From assembly GCA_947476625.1 (NCBI GenBank), contig CANJRA010000011.1, positions 17,257 through 81,256 of the forward strand: 64,000 nt of DNA. Direction: 5' to 3'. The translations under genes were made by a program, and so were the position numbers. Shown here piece by piece: positions 37,522 through 50,378 of this stretch; the stretch's first letter is position 1; each line of letters starts with the position of its first letter. This stretch comes from Fidelibacterota bacterium. Its GTDB lineage: Bacteria > Pseudomonadota > Alphaproteobacteria > Rhodospirillales > Rhodospirillaceae. Below the pieces are notes generated by a model, which searched no databases, was not told the origin of the DNA, and saw only the letters and a list, made by a program, of their open reading frames with translations.

Positions 37522-37685
37522 TGTGGCAAACGGTCCTCCCCCGAGTGTCACATGGTCTAAGGGTAGACAAAGGTAAAATAGGGTCCTCCCCCCGAACATC
37601 ACCGCCGACTAGGGCGCAAAGCCCGGTCAGTTTACCTGCAGAAACTTTAGCCCCTAGGGTCCTCCCCCCTAGGGGCTAAATTTTT
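37522..37685 (+). ncRNA. Candidate anti-Shine-Dalgarno sRNA array with three TCCTCCC-loop hairpins (CcsR/cuckoo-like)
   Basis: Three hairpins show exactly the same 7-base loop, TCCTCCC. Hairpin A (37522-37552): TGTGGCA/TGTCACA outer stem and CGG/CCG inner stem. Hairpin B (37581-37593): GGG/CCC inner stem with weak outer pairing GGT/ACC. Hairpin C (37646-37680): a 14-bp perfect stem followed by TTTTT, hence an intrinsic terminator. Each contains GTCCTCCCCC. Known CcsR and other cuckoo RNAs of proteobacteria expose CCUCC-type loops that mimic the anti-Shine-Dalgarno end of 16S rRNA, occur as tandem copies and are stress-induced; the resemblance here is structural, not from a homology search. 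Transcription on the + strand is inferred from the terminator. Start and processing sites are unknown. Confidence 0.6.
37646..37685 (+). terminator. Terminator hairpin of the sRNA array with TCCTCCC loop
   Basis: TTTAGCCCCTAGGG (37646-37659), loop TCCTCCC (37660-37666), CCCTAGGGGCTAAA (37667-37680), then TTTTT (37681-37685). Confidence 0.85.
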
Positions 37686-37827
37686 ATGGGAAGCCGCCAA
37701 CCTGCACAGAGACCCGTTCCCGGACGCGCGCGAGCGCGGCCGAGGCCATTGGGGTCACCACATCTCCGTTTGCAGGTGACTGCGCATAGGAAATATAACG
37801 AGGGGTACTTGGGGGAGGACACTAGCG

Positions 37828-39870
37828 ATGAAATTCACGTCTCGTTTGCTGTGCATTATGGCGTTTTCCGCCTGTGCTGCATCGGCCTTTGCTCAGAATG
37901 CCGGCCCATCCACATGGACCTTTGCCGGAAACGATGTCCGCAACACACGAAGTGCTAACGGCGAGACGACGATCACCCCGGCCAACGTCTCACAACTCCA
38001 GCCTCACTGGTCGACCGTTGTCAAAGGCGGGGCGCGGCTGTCAACGCCCACCTCCGACGGCGAATCGCTGTTCATCGGCTCCAATGCCGGCGTTCTTTAC
38101 CGGATCGATCGCAAGACCGGGCAAGTGCTCTGGCAGGCCGAACTTCCGGCGGCACTCGGAATTCCGGGAGCGTCTTCAAAGGCGAGCGTTGCGGTGGGCA
38201 CAGATGCCGTCGTCATCGGCTTGCAGAACACGCCTGTTGTGGCGGCGTTTGACCGCAAGACTGGCGGCCTCCTTTGGAAAACAACTGTCGACACGCATTC
38301 CGGCGCCATCGTCACGCAATCGGCGGTGATTGTCGGAGACAAAGTATTCATCGGCGTTTCGGGGCTAAGGGAAGAGATAGCTGCCGGCAAACCGGATTAT
38401 AAATGCTGCAGCTTCCGCGGCAGTGAACTGGCCCTCGATGTTCATAGCGGCAAGATCCTCTGGAAGACCTATACAATTCCGGAGGGCTATGCCGGCGGTT
38501 CGATCTGGTCCAGCACGCCCGCGTATGATCCCAAGCGTAATCTGTTGTTCGTCACGACCGGCAATACGTTTTCGTTGCCGCCGGAAGTCGTGAAATGCGC
38601 GGATAAGAACAAAGACAATCCCGCGGCACTGGCAGCCTGCACACCGGAAGGCGTTTGGTTTGACTCGATCTTGGCGCTGAACGCCGACACCGGCGCGATC
38701 AAGTGGGGACGCCGCTTCGAGGCCTATGACGTTTACACGCAGTCTTGCTTGCTCACGAAAGAAGAAGGCGGCAACCCCGAGAATTGCCAAGGCGGCGGCT
38801 ATAAAGGTAAAGGCGATTACGATTTTGGCCACGCCTTCAGCGGCGATTACGACTTCGGCAATGGCGCGATGCTGTGGGAAATCGACGGCCCGAAGGGACA
38901 CCAGGACGTCGTCGGCGCCGGACAGAAATCGGGCGACGTCTGGGCGCTCGACCGCGACACCGGTAAGACTCTTTGGAAACAAAATGTCGGCCCCGGCGGG
39001 CCTGGCGGCGGCATGGAAATGGGCTCCGCGGTCGACGGCAAGCGCATCTATGTCGGTCAATCGAACTCCAAGCAGCCCGGCCACAGAGCGGAAACTTACA
39101 AGCTGCCTTCCGGCGAAGTGATCAAACACGGATCGTACGCGGCACTCGATGCGACGACGGGCAAACTCCAGTGGTGGGTTCCCGCTCCTAACGGCGTGCG
39201 CTTTCCCGGCACAGATAATCTGTGCACCTCCAAGAGCCCGCTGGCGGACTGCACGGGCGCTTATGCACGCGGCCCTGTCAGCACGGCAAATGGTGTGGTG
39301 TTCGGCTGTTCAACCGAGCCTGAGGGGCGCATGTATGCCTTTGACGCAGCGACAGGAGCGGTGCTGTGGACCTATCCCACCGCCGCAAGGTGCGAATCCG
39401 GCGCAGCGATCATCGACGGCACTGTCTATTGGGTTGGCGGTCAGCAGCTTCACGCCTTTGGCCTTGGTCCTAAGGCGGCGAGTATCAACACGGCCAACGC
39501 CGGCCCCGCGTCAACGATGCATCGTTCTGTCTGGGACGGGCTTTACACCACCGCGCAAGCTGCCGCCGGAAAGCGGATTTACCAGGCAAGCTGCGCGCAA
39601 AGCTGTCACCTCAACAATATGGGCGGCAGCGGTCCTTCTCCGGCACTGATCGGCGACTTCGTTTCGCGCTGGGAGGGGCAAAGCGTCGGCGCGCTTTATC
39701 AGAAAATTGCCGCGACAATGCCGCAGAGCACGCCCGGTTCGCTCAAGCCAAGCGAGTATCTTGCAGTTACGTCGTATCTATTGTCGGTGAACGGCTTTCC
39801 TGCGGGACAGCAGAACATCAAAGCGGACGAGGCCCAACTTAACGATATGCAGATAAAGCAGAAGAAATAG
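37828..39870 (+). CDS. Exported quinohemoprotein, polyvinyl-alcohol-dehydrogenase-like
   Basis: 680 residues with a signal peptide ending at AFAQN, behind a strong GGGGGAGGAC ribosome binding site. The PQQ propeller (about residues 28-575) has repeated ALDxxTGxxxW segments. A vicinal cysteine pair, C193-C194 in YKCCSFRGSELALD, corresponds to the disulfide next to PQQ in alcohol dehydrogenases and to the CCSFRGS block I recall from PVA dehydrogenases. The C-terminal cytochrome domain has C589-A-Q-S-C593-H594, a CxxxCH spacing instead of CxxCH, and a likely axial M631 in TMPQS. It probably oxidises secondary alcohols in the periplasm and passes electrons to its own heme. It is a single-gene unit between the sRNA array and a bidirectional terminator. 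Confidence 0.82.
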   Translation: MKFTSRLLCIMAFSACAASAFAQNAGPSTWTFAGNDVRNTRSANGETTITPANVSQLQPHWSTVVKGGARLSTPTSDGESLFIGSNAGVLYRIDRKTGQVLWQAELPAALGIPGASSKASVAVGTDAVVIGLQNTPVVAAFDRKTGGLLWKTTVDTHSGAIVTQSAVIVGDKVFIGVSGLREEIAAGKPDYKCCSFRGSELALDVHSGKILWKTYTIPEGYAGGSIWSSTPAYDPKRNLLFVTTGNTFSLPPEVVKCADKNKDNPAALAACTPEGVWFDSILALNADTGAIKWGRRFEAYDVYTQSCLLTKEEGGNPENCQGGGYKGKGDYDFGHAFSGDYDFGNGAMLWEIDGPKGHQDVVGAGQKSGDVWALDRDTGKTLWKQNVGPGGPGGGMEMGSAVDGKRIYVGQSNSKQPGHRAETYKLPSGEVIKHGSYAALDATTGKLQWWVPAPNGVRFPGTDNLCTSKSPLADCTGAYARGPVSTANGVVFGCSTEPEGRMYAFDAATGAVLWTYPTAARCESGAAIIDGTVYWVGGQQLHAFGLGPKAASINTANAGPASTMHRSVWDGLYTTAQAAAGKRIYQASCAQSCHLNNMGGSGPSPALIGDFVSRWEGQSVGALYQKIAATMPQSTPGSLKPSEYLAVTSYLLSVNGFPAGQQNIKADEAQLNDMQIKQKK

Positions 39871-39890
39871 CAGTTAAAGGTTCACAACGA

Positions 39891-39920
39891 AAAACGGCGC
39901 CCCCATCGGGGCGCCGTTTT
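39891..39920. terminator. Bidirectional intrinsic terminator
   Basis: AAAACGGCGCCCC (39891-39903) pairs with GGGGCGCCGTTTT (39908-39920). There are A and T runs at the two ends, between convergent genes. Confidence 0.85.
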
Positions 39921-39943
39921 GTTTTGATATAAAGCCACTGAAC

Positions 39944-43471
<3,528 letters not shown>

Positions 43472-43730
43472 TCTCTAGTGTTACGTATACGTTACAGCAA
43501 CTTAGGCGATGCTTTTTTGTCGTAGCCGCATTGCAGCAATCGGTATTGCCCTTACATACCCCATCCTATAAAAACCATACGGGTTGGGGGCACTCCGTAA
43601 GGTTGTTATGTCTTGAATTCCCCCACCATAACGCGTGCTTTTATATTCGCCACCTCAATGACACCCAATGATTTTGGAACGCGTGCCTGGCTGAAAGCTT
43701 TAGCCGGCGCGGATAAAGCGAGTTTGCAAC

Positions 43731-45224
43731 GTGACGCCTAAAAGACGCTTCCCAATTCCGGCCATGAGCGCTGTCGTGGGTTTTGCCGTGGTGCTATCGG
43801 GCTGCGCGGTTGGTCCCGACTTTAAGCAACCCGAAGCACCGGCGGTGAGTGGGTATACGCCGGAGCCGCTCGGCACTACCGCATCCTCCGACACCCCGGC
43901 CGGCGCCCCGCAACTCTTCATGACGGGCAAGACGATCGCGGCCGACTGGTGGACTCTGTTCAAATCACCAGCGCTCAATAGCCTGGTCGAACAGGCCGTG
44001 AAGAACAATCCCGACCTGCAAGCAGCTTCTGCCAATTTGCGCCAAGCGCAGGAACTGCAGCGCGCGCAGTTCGCGATCCTGCTGCCGTCGGTCGATGGAA
44101 AATTCGCGGCATCGCGTCAGAAGAACTTCGCCGCGTTTGGCGGCGGCGGCGCGGCGTCGATTCCGCCTTATACAATCGCGACGGCATCGGTCGCCGTATC
44201 GTATGGCCTTGATATCTGGGGTGGCGCACGCCGCTCCTATGAAGGCACCCGTGCACAAACCGATCAAATCCGCTTCCAGATGGAAGCCGCACACCTCGCG
44301 GTTACCTCCAACACTGTTGCAGCCGCTATGCAGCAAGCATCGTTGCGCGCGCAGCTTGAGGCAACGCAAACCATTCTCGATGTTCAGGAGCAGCAGCTGG
44401 GCGTTCTGCGGAACCAGTTGCAGCTGGGCGCAGTCGCCGAAGCCGACGTGCTAACGCAGCAAACAGCTTTAGCGCAGACGCGCGCGTTGTTGCCGCCCAT
44501 CCAAAAACAGTTGGCGCAGGTCAACAGCCAGATTCTTGCCCTGGCCGGACGTTTCCCGGACGACAAGTTGAGCGAAAACTTCGATCTCTCCGCACTGCAG
44601 TTGCCGGAGGAATTACCCGTCAGCTTGCCGTCGGATCTCGTGACGCAACGCCCCGACATCCGTGCCTCGGAGGCCAACCTGCGCTCCGCCAATGCGCAGA
44701 TAGGCCTCGCGACTGCATTGATGCTACCGCAGATTTCTCTCGATGCGAATTACGGCGCGTCGGGCTCGACGGTCAGTCAGTTATTTAACGCCGGCACCAC
44801 CGTGTGGGGACTGAGCGCTGGCTTGCTGCAACCGATTTTCCACGGCGGCGAACTTCTGCACAAACGTCGCGCAGCTGTAGCTGCCTTCGATGCCGCATCG
44901 GCGCAGTACCGCGGCACAGTGCTGAGCGCCTTCAAGGATGTCTCTGACGTGTTGCGGGCTTTGCAAATCGATGCCGAGGCCGTGAAAGCCCAACTCGAAG
45001 CCGAACGTGCAGCCGCTAACAGCCTAACCATCGCTCAAAACAGCTACAAAAGCGGCGCTGTAAATTTTCTGATCCTGCTCGACGCGCAGCGGACCTACCA
45101 GCAGACGCGGGCCGCGTTGGTTCAGGCTCAGGCTAACCGTTACGCCGACACCGCTGCGCTGTTTGTGGCGTTGGGCGGCGGCTGGTGGAACCGCGCCGAC
45201 ATGACCGCAAGCGCCAACGAATAA
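43731..45224 (+). CDS. RND efflux outer-membrane lipoprotein, NodT/OprM family
   Basis: 497 residues from GTG 43731; an ATG at 43764 is possible. A lipobox, LSGC in VVLSGCAVGPDFKQP, is followed by the GPDF-x-x-P start typical of the family. Two OEP repeats form the coiled-coil tunnel (NPDLQAASANLRQAQELQRA; RPDIRASEANLRSANAQIGL), and a glycine-rich C-terminus ends with ALGGGWW. It forms the outer-membrane channel of a tripartite pump with the next two genes, which follow after 13 and 12 bases, so one operon. The 259 bases upstream contain no regulator gene. Confidence 0.93.
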   Translation: MTPKRRFPIPAMSAVVGFAVVLSGCAVGPDFKQPEAPAVSGYTPEPLGTTASSDTPAGAPQLFMTGKTIAADWWTLFKSPALNSLVEQAVKNNPDLQAASANLRQAQELQRAQFAILLPSVDGKFAASRQKNFAAFGGGGAASIPPYTIATASVAVSYGLDIWGGARRSYEGTRAQTDQIRFQMEAAHLAVTSNTVAAAMQQASLRAQLEATQTILDVQEQQLGVLRNQLQLGAVAEADVLTQQTALAQTRALLPPIQKQLAQVNSQILALAGRFPDDKLSENFDLSALQLPEELPVSLPSDLVTQRPDIRASEANLRSANAQIGLATALMLPQISLDANYGASGSTVSQLFNAGTTVWGLSAGLLQPIFHGGELLHKRRAAVAAFDAASAQYRGTVLSAFKDVSDVLRALQIDAEAVKAQLEAERAAANSLTIAQNSYKSGAVNFLILLDAQRTYQQTRAALVQAQANRYADTAALFVALGGGWWNRADMTASANE

Positions 45225-45237
45225 TCGGAATTTCAAT

Positions 45238-46398
45238 ATGCGTGCAATGGGAACTGACATGAATGTGACGGCCAAACGCATGATTATCATGCTGATCGCG
45301 GTCGGCGTGGTGTTCGGCTTGGTCTTCGGCTTCCAGGTATTCAAAGGCATTATGATCAAGCGGCACTTCGCCTCGGCTGGTGTGCCGCCTCAGACGGTAT
45401 CCACGACCATTGCGGCGGAGCAAGAATGGCAGCCGTCGATTTCTGCTGTCGGCAGTCTCCGCGCAGTTAAAGGTGCCGATCTGTCGTTGGAAGTGGCCGG
45501 TATTGTCGATGAAATTCTGTTCGATTCAGGCGATGAGGTTAAGGAAGGTACGGTACTCCTGCGCTTGCGCACGGAAGACGAGGAAGCCCGCTTGAAATCT
45601 CTGGAAACCAGTGCTGAGCTGTCGGCCACCACCTACGAGCGCAACAAAAAACAGTTCGAAGGCAAGGCCATCAGCCAAGCCGCGCTCGACGTCGATGCCG
45701 CTAATTTGAAAAATGCCCGCGCGGCCGTCGATCAACAGCGCGCTGTGCTCAATAAGAAGGTCATCAAGGCGCCCTTCTCCGGTCGCCTCGGCGTACGCCG
45801 GGTCGATGTCGGACAATATTTGAATCCCGGCACGGCTGCGGTGACCCTGCAGGCGCTCGATCCGATTTTTGCCGACTTTTATCTGCCGCCGCTCCAAGCC
45901 AATAGCGTCAAAGTCGGTCAGAAAGTCTCAGTGAAAATAGATTCCGATGCCCCGACCAGTTTGGAAGGTGAGCTTTCAGCCATCGATCCCAAAGTCGAAG
46001 CCGGCAGTCGTAACGTGCTGGTCCGCGCGACCTTGAAGAACCCGACAAAGCGTCTGCTTCCGGGCACACCGATGGTCGTCAATATCGATACCGGCACACG
46101 GCAGCGCCACATCACGCTGCCTCAGACGGCCGTTACCTACAATCCGTATGGCGACACCGTCTATCTCGCGGTCGAGAACGGCAAGGACGACAAGGGCCAG
46201 CCGAAGTTGATGGCAAAGCAGGCCTTCGTCGTGATCGGTCCGACGCGCGGCGATCAGGTTGCGGTGTTTGAAGGCATCAAGCGCGGCGACGTCGTCATCA
46301 CGTCCGGCCAACTGAAATTGCAGAACGAAACGCCGCTGATCATCAACAATAAAATCCAGCCGCCGTCGGACCCCAACCCGAAGACAGTGGACGAGTAA
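45238..46398 (+). CDS. RND efflux periplasmic adaptor (membrane fusion protein)
   Basis: 386 residues. An N-terminal signal-anchor (MLIAVGVVFGLVFGFQVF) precedes the lipoyl half-motifs (VGSLRAVKGADLSLEVAGIV and KKVIKAPFSGRLGVRRVDVG), a short helical hairpin between them, and the beta-barrel (DPIFADFYLPPLQANSVKVG) and membrane-proximal domains. It bridges the inner-membrane pump encoded next and the NodT-type channel encoded before. Substrates cannot be predicted. Confidence 0.93.
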   Translation: MRAMGTDMNVTAKRMIIMLIAVGVVFGLVFGFQVFKGIMIKRHFASAGVPPQTVSTTIAAEQEWQPSISAVGSLRAVKGADLSLEVAGIVDEILFDSGDEVKEGTVLLRLRTEDEEARLKSLETSAELSATTYERNKKQFEGKAISQAALDVDAANLKNARAAVDQQRAVLNKKVIKAPFSGRLGVRRVDVGQYLNPGTAAVTLQALDPIFADFYLPPLQANSVKVGQKVSVKIDSDAPTSLEGELSAIDPKVEAGSRNVLVRATLKNPTKRLLPGTPMVVNIDTGTRQRHITLPQTAVTYNPYGDTVYLAVENGKDDKGQPKLMAKQAFVVIGPTRGDQVAVFEGIKRGDVVITSGQLKLQNETPLIINNKIQPPSDPNPKTVDE

Positions 46399-46410
46399 CG
46401 GTCACCACAG

Positions 46411-49400
46411 ATGAAATTCACCGACATCTTCGTTGCGCGTCCAGTTCTGGCCATCGTTATCAGCCTGACGATCCTGGTGCTGGGCTTGCGCGCCGTCGGC
46501 TCATTGCCGATCCAGCAGTATCCGCAGATCGAAAGCGGCACCATCACGATCACGACCGCGTATTACGGCGCCGATCCGGATGTTGTTGCCGGCTTCATCA
46601 CGACACCGCTGGAAAACGCCGTGGCGCAAGCCAACGGGATCGATTATCTGACCTCGGTCAGCTCGAGCGGTGTCAGCTCGATCACGGTCTATCTGCAGCT
46701 GGACTACAATTCCAACTCCGCGCTGACGGAAATCAGCACCAAGGTCAATTCCGTCCTCAACCGCCTGCCGCCGCAGTCTCAGCAGCCGGTGATTGCGATC
46801 GGCGAAGGCTTGGGCAACGCAGCCATGTACCTCGCCTTCAGCAGCACCATCTTACCGCAAAACAAGATCACCGATTATCTGGTGCGCGTCGTGCAGCCGA
46901 AGCTGCAATCCGTGCCGGGCGTGCAAACCGCTGAAATCCTGGGTGGCAAGAACTTTGCACTGCGCGCGTGGCTCGATCCCAATAAGCTCGCGGCCTACGC
47001 CCTGACAGCGTCCGACATCTATAACAAGCTATGGCAGAATGACTATATTTCCGGCATCGGCTCCACCAAGGGCCGCATGACGCAGACAACGCTGACTGCA
47101 TCCACCAGCGTCCACACCGTCGAAGAGTTTGAAAATCTGGTCATCAAACAGGAAGGCGATGCCTTCGTGCGCCTGAAGGACGTGGCAAAAGTCACCCTGG
47201 GTTCGGAAGATTATGACTCCAGCTTTATCATGGCCGGTAAAGAGGGCGTCAGCATCGGCATCACGGTCGCTCCTGCGGCGAACCTGCTGGAAGTCACCAA
47301 AGGCGTACGGGACATATTCCCCGAGATCAAGGCGCAGCTTCCCACCGCACTGGACGGATTTATCCCCTACGACTCCAGCAACTTCGTCAATGCTTCCATC
47401 AAAGAAGCGATCTTCACGCTTGTTGAAGCGCTTGTCATTGTGACGCTGGTGGTGTTTGCCTTCATGGGCTCCCCGCGCGCGGTGTTTATCCCGACGATCG
47501 CCATGCCGCTGTCGTTGGTAGGCACCTTCGCCATGATGCTGGCGTTCGGATTTACCATTAATCTGCTGACCCTGCTGGCATTGGTGCTTGCCATCGGTCT
47601 TGTCGTCGACGATGCCATCATTGTCGTCGAGAACATCAGCCGCCATATCGAAGAAGGTATGGACCGTATTCCCGCAGCGATGCAGGCGGCGCGCGAACTC
47701 GGCGGACCGATCATTGCCATGACCATCGTGCTGATCGCGGTGTATGTGCCGATCGGCTTTCAGGGCGGCCTAACCGGAAAGCTATTCCTTGAATTCGCCA
47801 TGACGCTGGTAGGCGCGGTGACGATTTCAGCGATTGTCGCGCTGACCTTGTCGCCCATGATGGCGTCGCGCATGCTGCGCAGCCATGCCGAGACCACGCA
47901 CGGCTGGGAAAAGAATCTGATCGCCTTCATCGATCGGCGTTACGAGGAAGTGCACCGCTTTTATCTGCGCGTGCTGCGGGAAAGCCAGCGGAGCCATGTC
48001 GTCACGCTCGTGTTCGCGGGGCTGATCCTAGGCAGCATCTATTTCTTGTACAGCTTCTCCCAGCGTGAACTGGCGCCGACCGAAGATGAAGGTTTCGCGA
48101 TCGTTTTTTCGACTCCCGCCAGCAACGCCACGCAAGATCAGCGCGCGCTCTGGGGACGCGAGGTTTATGAGATCGCGTCGAAATACGAAGAGATGGCAAC
48201 CATGTTCCAAATTCAGGCGCCCGGCATGTCCATGTCCGGAATCGTCCTGAAACCATGGGACGAGCGCAATCTGTCGGCGATGCAAGTCCAGACCATGGCG
48301 CAAGCCGATATGAACACCATCGCCGGGACGCAGAACGTCGTGTTTCAGCCGCCTACACTGCCGGGCGCGCAGGGCCTGCCTATTCAGTTTTCTATCGGCA
48401 CAACACAGCCGTTCTCGCGGCTTGATGAAGTCGCACGCCAATTCCATGAGGAAGCCGCGAAGAGCGGGCATTTCATTTTCCTGAACACCGACCTCAAGTT
48501 CACACGCCCGCAATCGAACATTGAGATCGACCGCGACAAGGTTGCGCAGCTTGGCTTGACCATGAGCGACGTCGGCAATGCCATGGCGACCATGCTCGGC
48601 GGCGGCTATGTCAATTATTTCAGCATCGAGGGACGTTCTTACCGCGTCATACCTCAGGTGCAGCAAAGCGCGCGTTTGAACGCCGATCAGTTGCTCGACT
48701 ACCATATCCGCACGGCCGACGGGTCGACGGTGCCGCTGTCGACGGTGGCGACGCTCAGCACCAAGACCGTGCCGGAATCGCTGAACCACTTCCAGCAGCT
48801 CAATAGCGCTACGATCCAGGGCGTCCAGATGCCTGGCCAGTCGCTTGGCGCTTCGATCGCGTATCTGCAGGAACTGGCCGCGCGCGTATTGCCGTCGGGT
48901 TATTTCATCGATTATGGCGGATCGACGCGCCAGTTCGTTCAGGAATCTGCCGGCTTCCTAGTGACCTTCGGTTTTGCGCTCATCATCATCTATCTCGCGC
49001 TCGCGGCGCAGTTTGAAAGCTTCCGCGACCCGGCGATCATTCTGGTGTCGGTGCCCATGTCCATCGCCGGCGCGCTGATCTTCATCAGCTTGGGCGTTGG
49101 CGGTGCCACCCTCAATATCTATACGCAGGTGGGATTGGTAACGCTGATGGGGCTGATCAGTAAACACGGTATCCTGTTGGTCGAGTTCGCCAACGAGCAA
49201 CAGAAAGCCGGCAAGACCAAAGCCGAGGCGATCGAAGCAGCGGCCAGTATCCGTCTGCGTCCGATCCTGATGACCACCGCCGCCATGGTGTTCGGTGTGA
49301 TGCCGCTAATCTTCGCCAGCGGCGCAGGCGCGGCGTCGCGCTTCAGCATCGGATTGGTAATCGCCACCGGCATTTCCATCGGCACGTTGTTCACGCTGTT

Positions 49401-49485
49401 CGTGGTGCCGGCGGTGTATCTAGTGCTCGCGGCAGATCACCACGCCAGCGTGGCGATTGACGAAGAAGCCTTGGCAGTGAAGTGA
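46411..49485 (+). CDS. RND multidrug efflux transporter, inner-membrane subunit (HAE1 family)
   Basis: 1024 residues with 12 predicted membrane segments and two large periplasmic loops. N-terminal MKFTDIFVARPVLAIVISL resembles the MexF/MdtBC branch. The proton-relay aspartates are in LAIGLVVDDAIIVVENISRH (TM4), and a conserved GLISKHGILLVEFANEQQ lies in TM10. It is a proton-driven exporter of amphipathic compounds. It ends directly against the stop of the convergent pssA gene, with no intergenic base. Confidence 0.95.
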   Translation: MKFTDIFVARPVLAIVISLTILVLGLRAVGSLPIQQYPQIESGTITITTAYYGADPDVVAGFITTPLENAVAQANGIDYLTSVSSSGVSSITVYLQLDYNSNSALTEISTKVNSVLNRLPPQSQQPVIAIGEGLGNAAMYLAFSSTILPQNKITDYLVRVVQPKLQSVPGVQTAEILGGKNFALRAWLDPNKLAAYALTASDIYNKLWQNDYISGIGSTKGRMTQTTLTASTSVHTVEEFENLVIKQEGDAFVRLKDVAKVTLGSEDYDSSFIMAGKEGVSIGITVAPAANLLEVTKGVRDIFPEIKAQLPTALDGFIPYDSSNFVNASIKEAIFTLVEALVIVTLVVFAFMGSPRAVFIPTIAMPLSLVGTFAMMLAFGFTINLLTLLALVLAIGLVVDDAIIVVENISRHIEEGMDRIPAAMQAARELGGPIIAMTIVLIAVYVPIGFQGGLTGKLFLEFAMTLVGAVTISAIVALTLSPMMASRMLRSHAETTHGWEKNLIAFIDRRYEEVHRFYLRVLRESQRSHVVTLVFAGLILGSIYFLYSFSQRELAPTEDEGFAIVFSTPASNATQDQRALWGREVYEIASKYEEMATMFQIQAPGMSMSGIVLKPWDERNLSAMQVQTMAQADMNTIAGTQNVVFQPPTLPGAQGLPIQFSIGTTQPFSRLDEVARQFHEEAAKSGHFIFLNTDLKFTRPQSNIEIDRDKVAQLGLTMSDVGNAMATMLGGGYVNYFSIEGRSYRVIPQVQQSARLNADQLLDYHIRTADGSTVPLSTVATLSTKTVPESLNHFQQLNSATIQGVQMPGQSLGASIAYLQELAARVLPSGYFIDYGGSTRQFVQESAGFLVTFGFALIIIYLALAAQFESFRDPAIILVSVPMSIAGALIFISLGVGGATLNIYTQVGLVTLMGLISKHGILLVEFANEQQKAGKTKAEAIEAAASIRLRPILMTTAAMVFGVMPLIFASGAGAASRFSIGLVIATGISIGTLFTLFVVPAVYLVLAADHHASVAIDEEALAVK

Positions 49486-50376
49486 TTAGGCAGCGGGTGC
49501 GGCCGTCTTTGCATCCGTCTGGGCGCGCTGTTCCAGACGGCGGAAAGACAATGCGCTGAACGGAATCGATATCAGATAGACGATTCCAACAATGCTTAAA
49601 GTCGCCCAGGGATCGGTCACCAGGAACGCGGCAATGGCGCCAATCACGATCATCAACGGCACCACCCATTGCGGCTTCAATCGCATGTGCTTGCCGGAGT
49701 AAACCGGCACCTGGCTGACCATTAACACCGATGACGCCAGTAGGAAGATTCCCGCCACCACAGGCGAAGCAACAAAATCGGATCCGGAATAAAGCCAAAT
49801 CATCAAGGGTAGGATCGCGATTCCTGCTCCGCCAGGCGACGGTACGCCGGTGAAATAGTTATGAGCCCAAGGCGGCAAGTCGGGCGCGCCAACCATCGTA
49901 TTAAAGCGCGCCAAGCGGAGCACAGCACAAACCGCATGCAGCAGGCATAGCGCCCAACCGATACCACCGGCGTCATGCATGACCCAGAGATACATCACCA
50001 TCGCAGGCGCCACACCAAAGCTGACAGCGTCCGCGAGAGAGTCTAATTCAGCGCCGAATTTGGTCGTGCTGCGCAGCATGCGGGCAACGCGCCCATCAAC
50101 ACCATCCAGCATGGCCGCCAGGACCATCGCCACGGCTGCGCGGTCCCATTGGGCGGAAATGCCGTAACGTATGGCAGTAAGTCCAGCGCATAGCGCCAGC
50201 AGAGTTAAGATGTTCGGAAAGATGCGGTTGAAGGATAGGCTTTTGAGACGCCGACGCGCGGCACTGCCCATGACCCCGCCAAAACGCCTACGGCGCTGCG
50301 TCTCTTCGGGCGTGCCCAGCGGATCGTCATCGATGTCGTTGATGTCGCGGTCGTCGTCACCCATAGGTGGCACCAT
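49486..50376 (-). CDS. pssA: CDP-diacylglycerol-serine O-phosphatidyltransferase
   Basis: About 296 residues; start at ATG 50376 or the overlapping GTG 50379. A charged N-terminus of about 45 residues precedes the CDP-alcohol phosphatidyltransferase signature D-x2-DG-x2-AR-x8-G-x3-D-x3-D, read as DGVDGRVARMLRSTTKFGAE followed by LDSLAD. Six to eight membrane helices follow. It makes phosphatidylserine from CDP-diacylglycerol and serine at the inner membrane. The start follows the psd stop after two bases (TAG-TG-ATG), so the two enzymes of phosphatidylethanolamine synthesis are coupled. Confidence 0.94.
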   Translation of the reverse strand: MVPPMGDDDRDINDIDDDPLGTPEETQRRRRFGGVMGSAARRRLKSLSFNRIFPNILTLLALCAGLTAIRYGISAQWDRAAVAMVLAAMLDGVDGRVARMLRSTTKFGAELDSLADAVSFGVAPAMVMYLWVMHDAGGIGWALCLLHAVCAVLRLARFNTMVGAPDLPPWAHNYFTGVPSPGGAGIAILPLMIWLYSGSDFVASPVVAGIFLLASSVLMVSQVPVYSGKHMRLKPQWVVPLMIVIGAIAAFLVTDPWATLSIVGIVYLISIPFSALSFRRLEQRAQTDAKTAAPAA

Positions 50377-50378
50377 CA

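Noticed and set aside
37372..37560. 62-codon frame at the start of the hairpin array
   Set aside because: No ribosome binding site, no family resemblance, and it runs through the first sRNA hairpin; considered as a CcsR-linked small protein but not supported.
37532..37669. Spaced GGTCCTCCCCC copies as a CRISPR-like or direct-repeat array
   Set aside because: Repeats are about 11 bases with unequal spacing (about 50 and 76 bases) and each is explained as a hairpin loop; no cas genes.
43483..43492. Palindrome ACGTATACGT upstream of the RND operon
   Set aside because: Only 10 bases, about 240 bases from the operon and not repeated; too short to call an operator.
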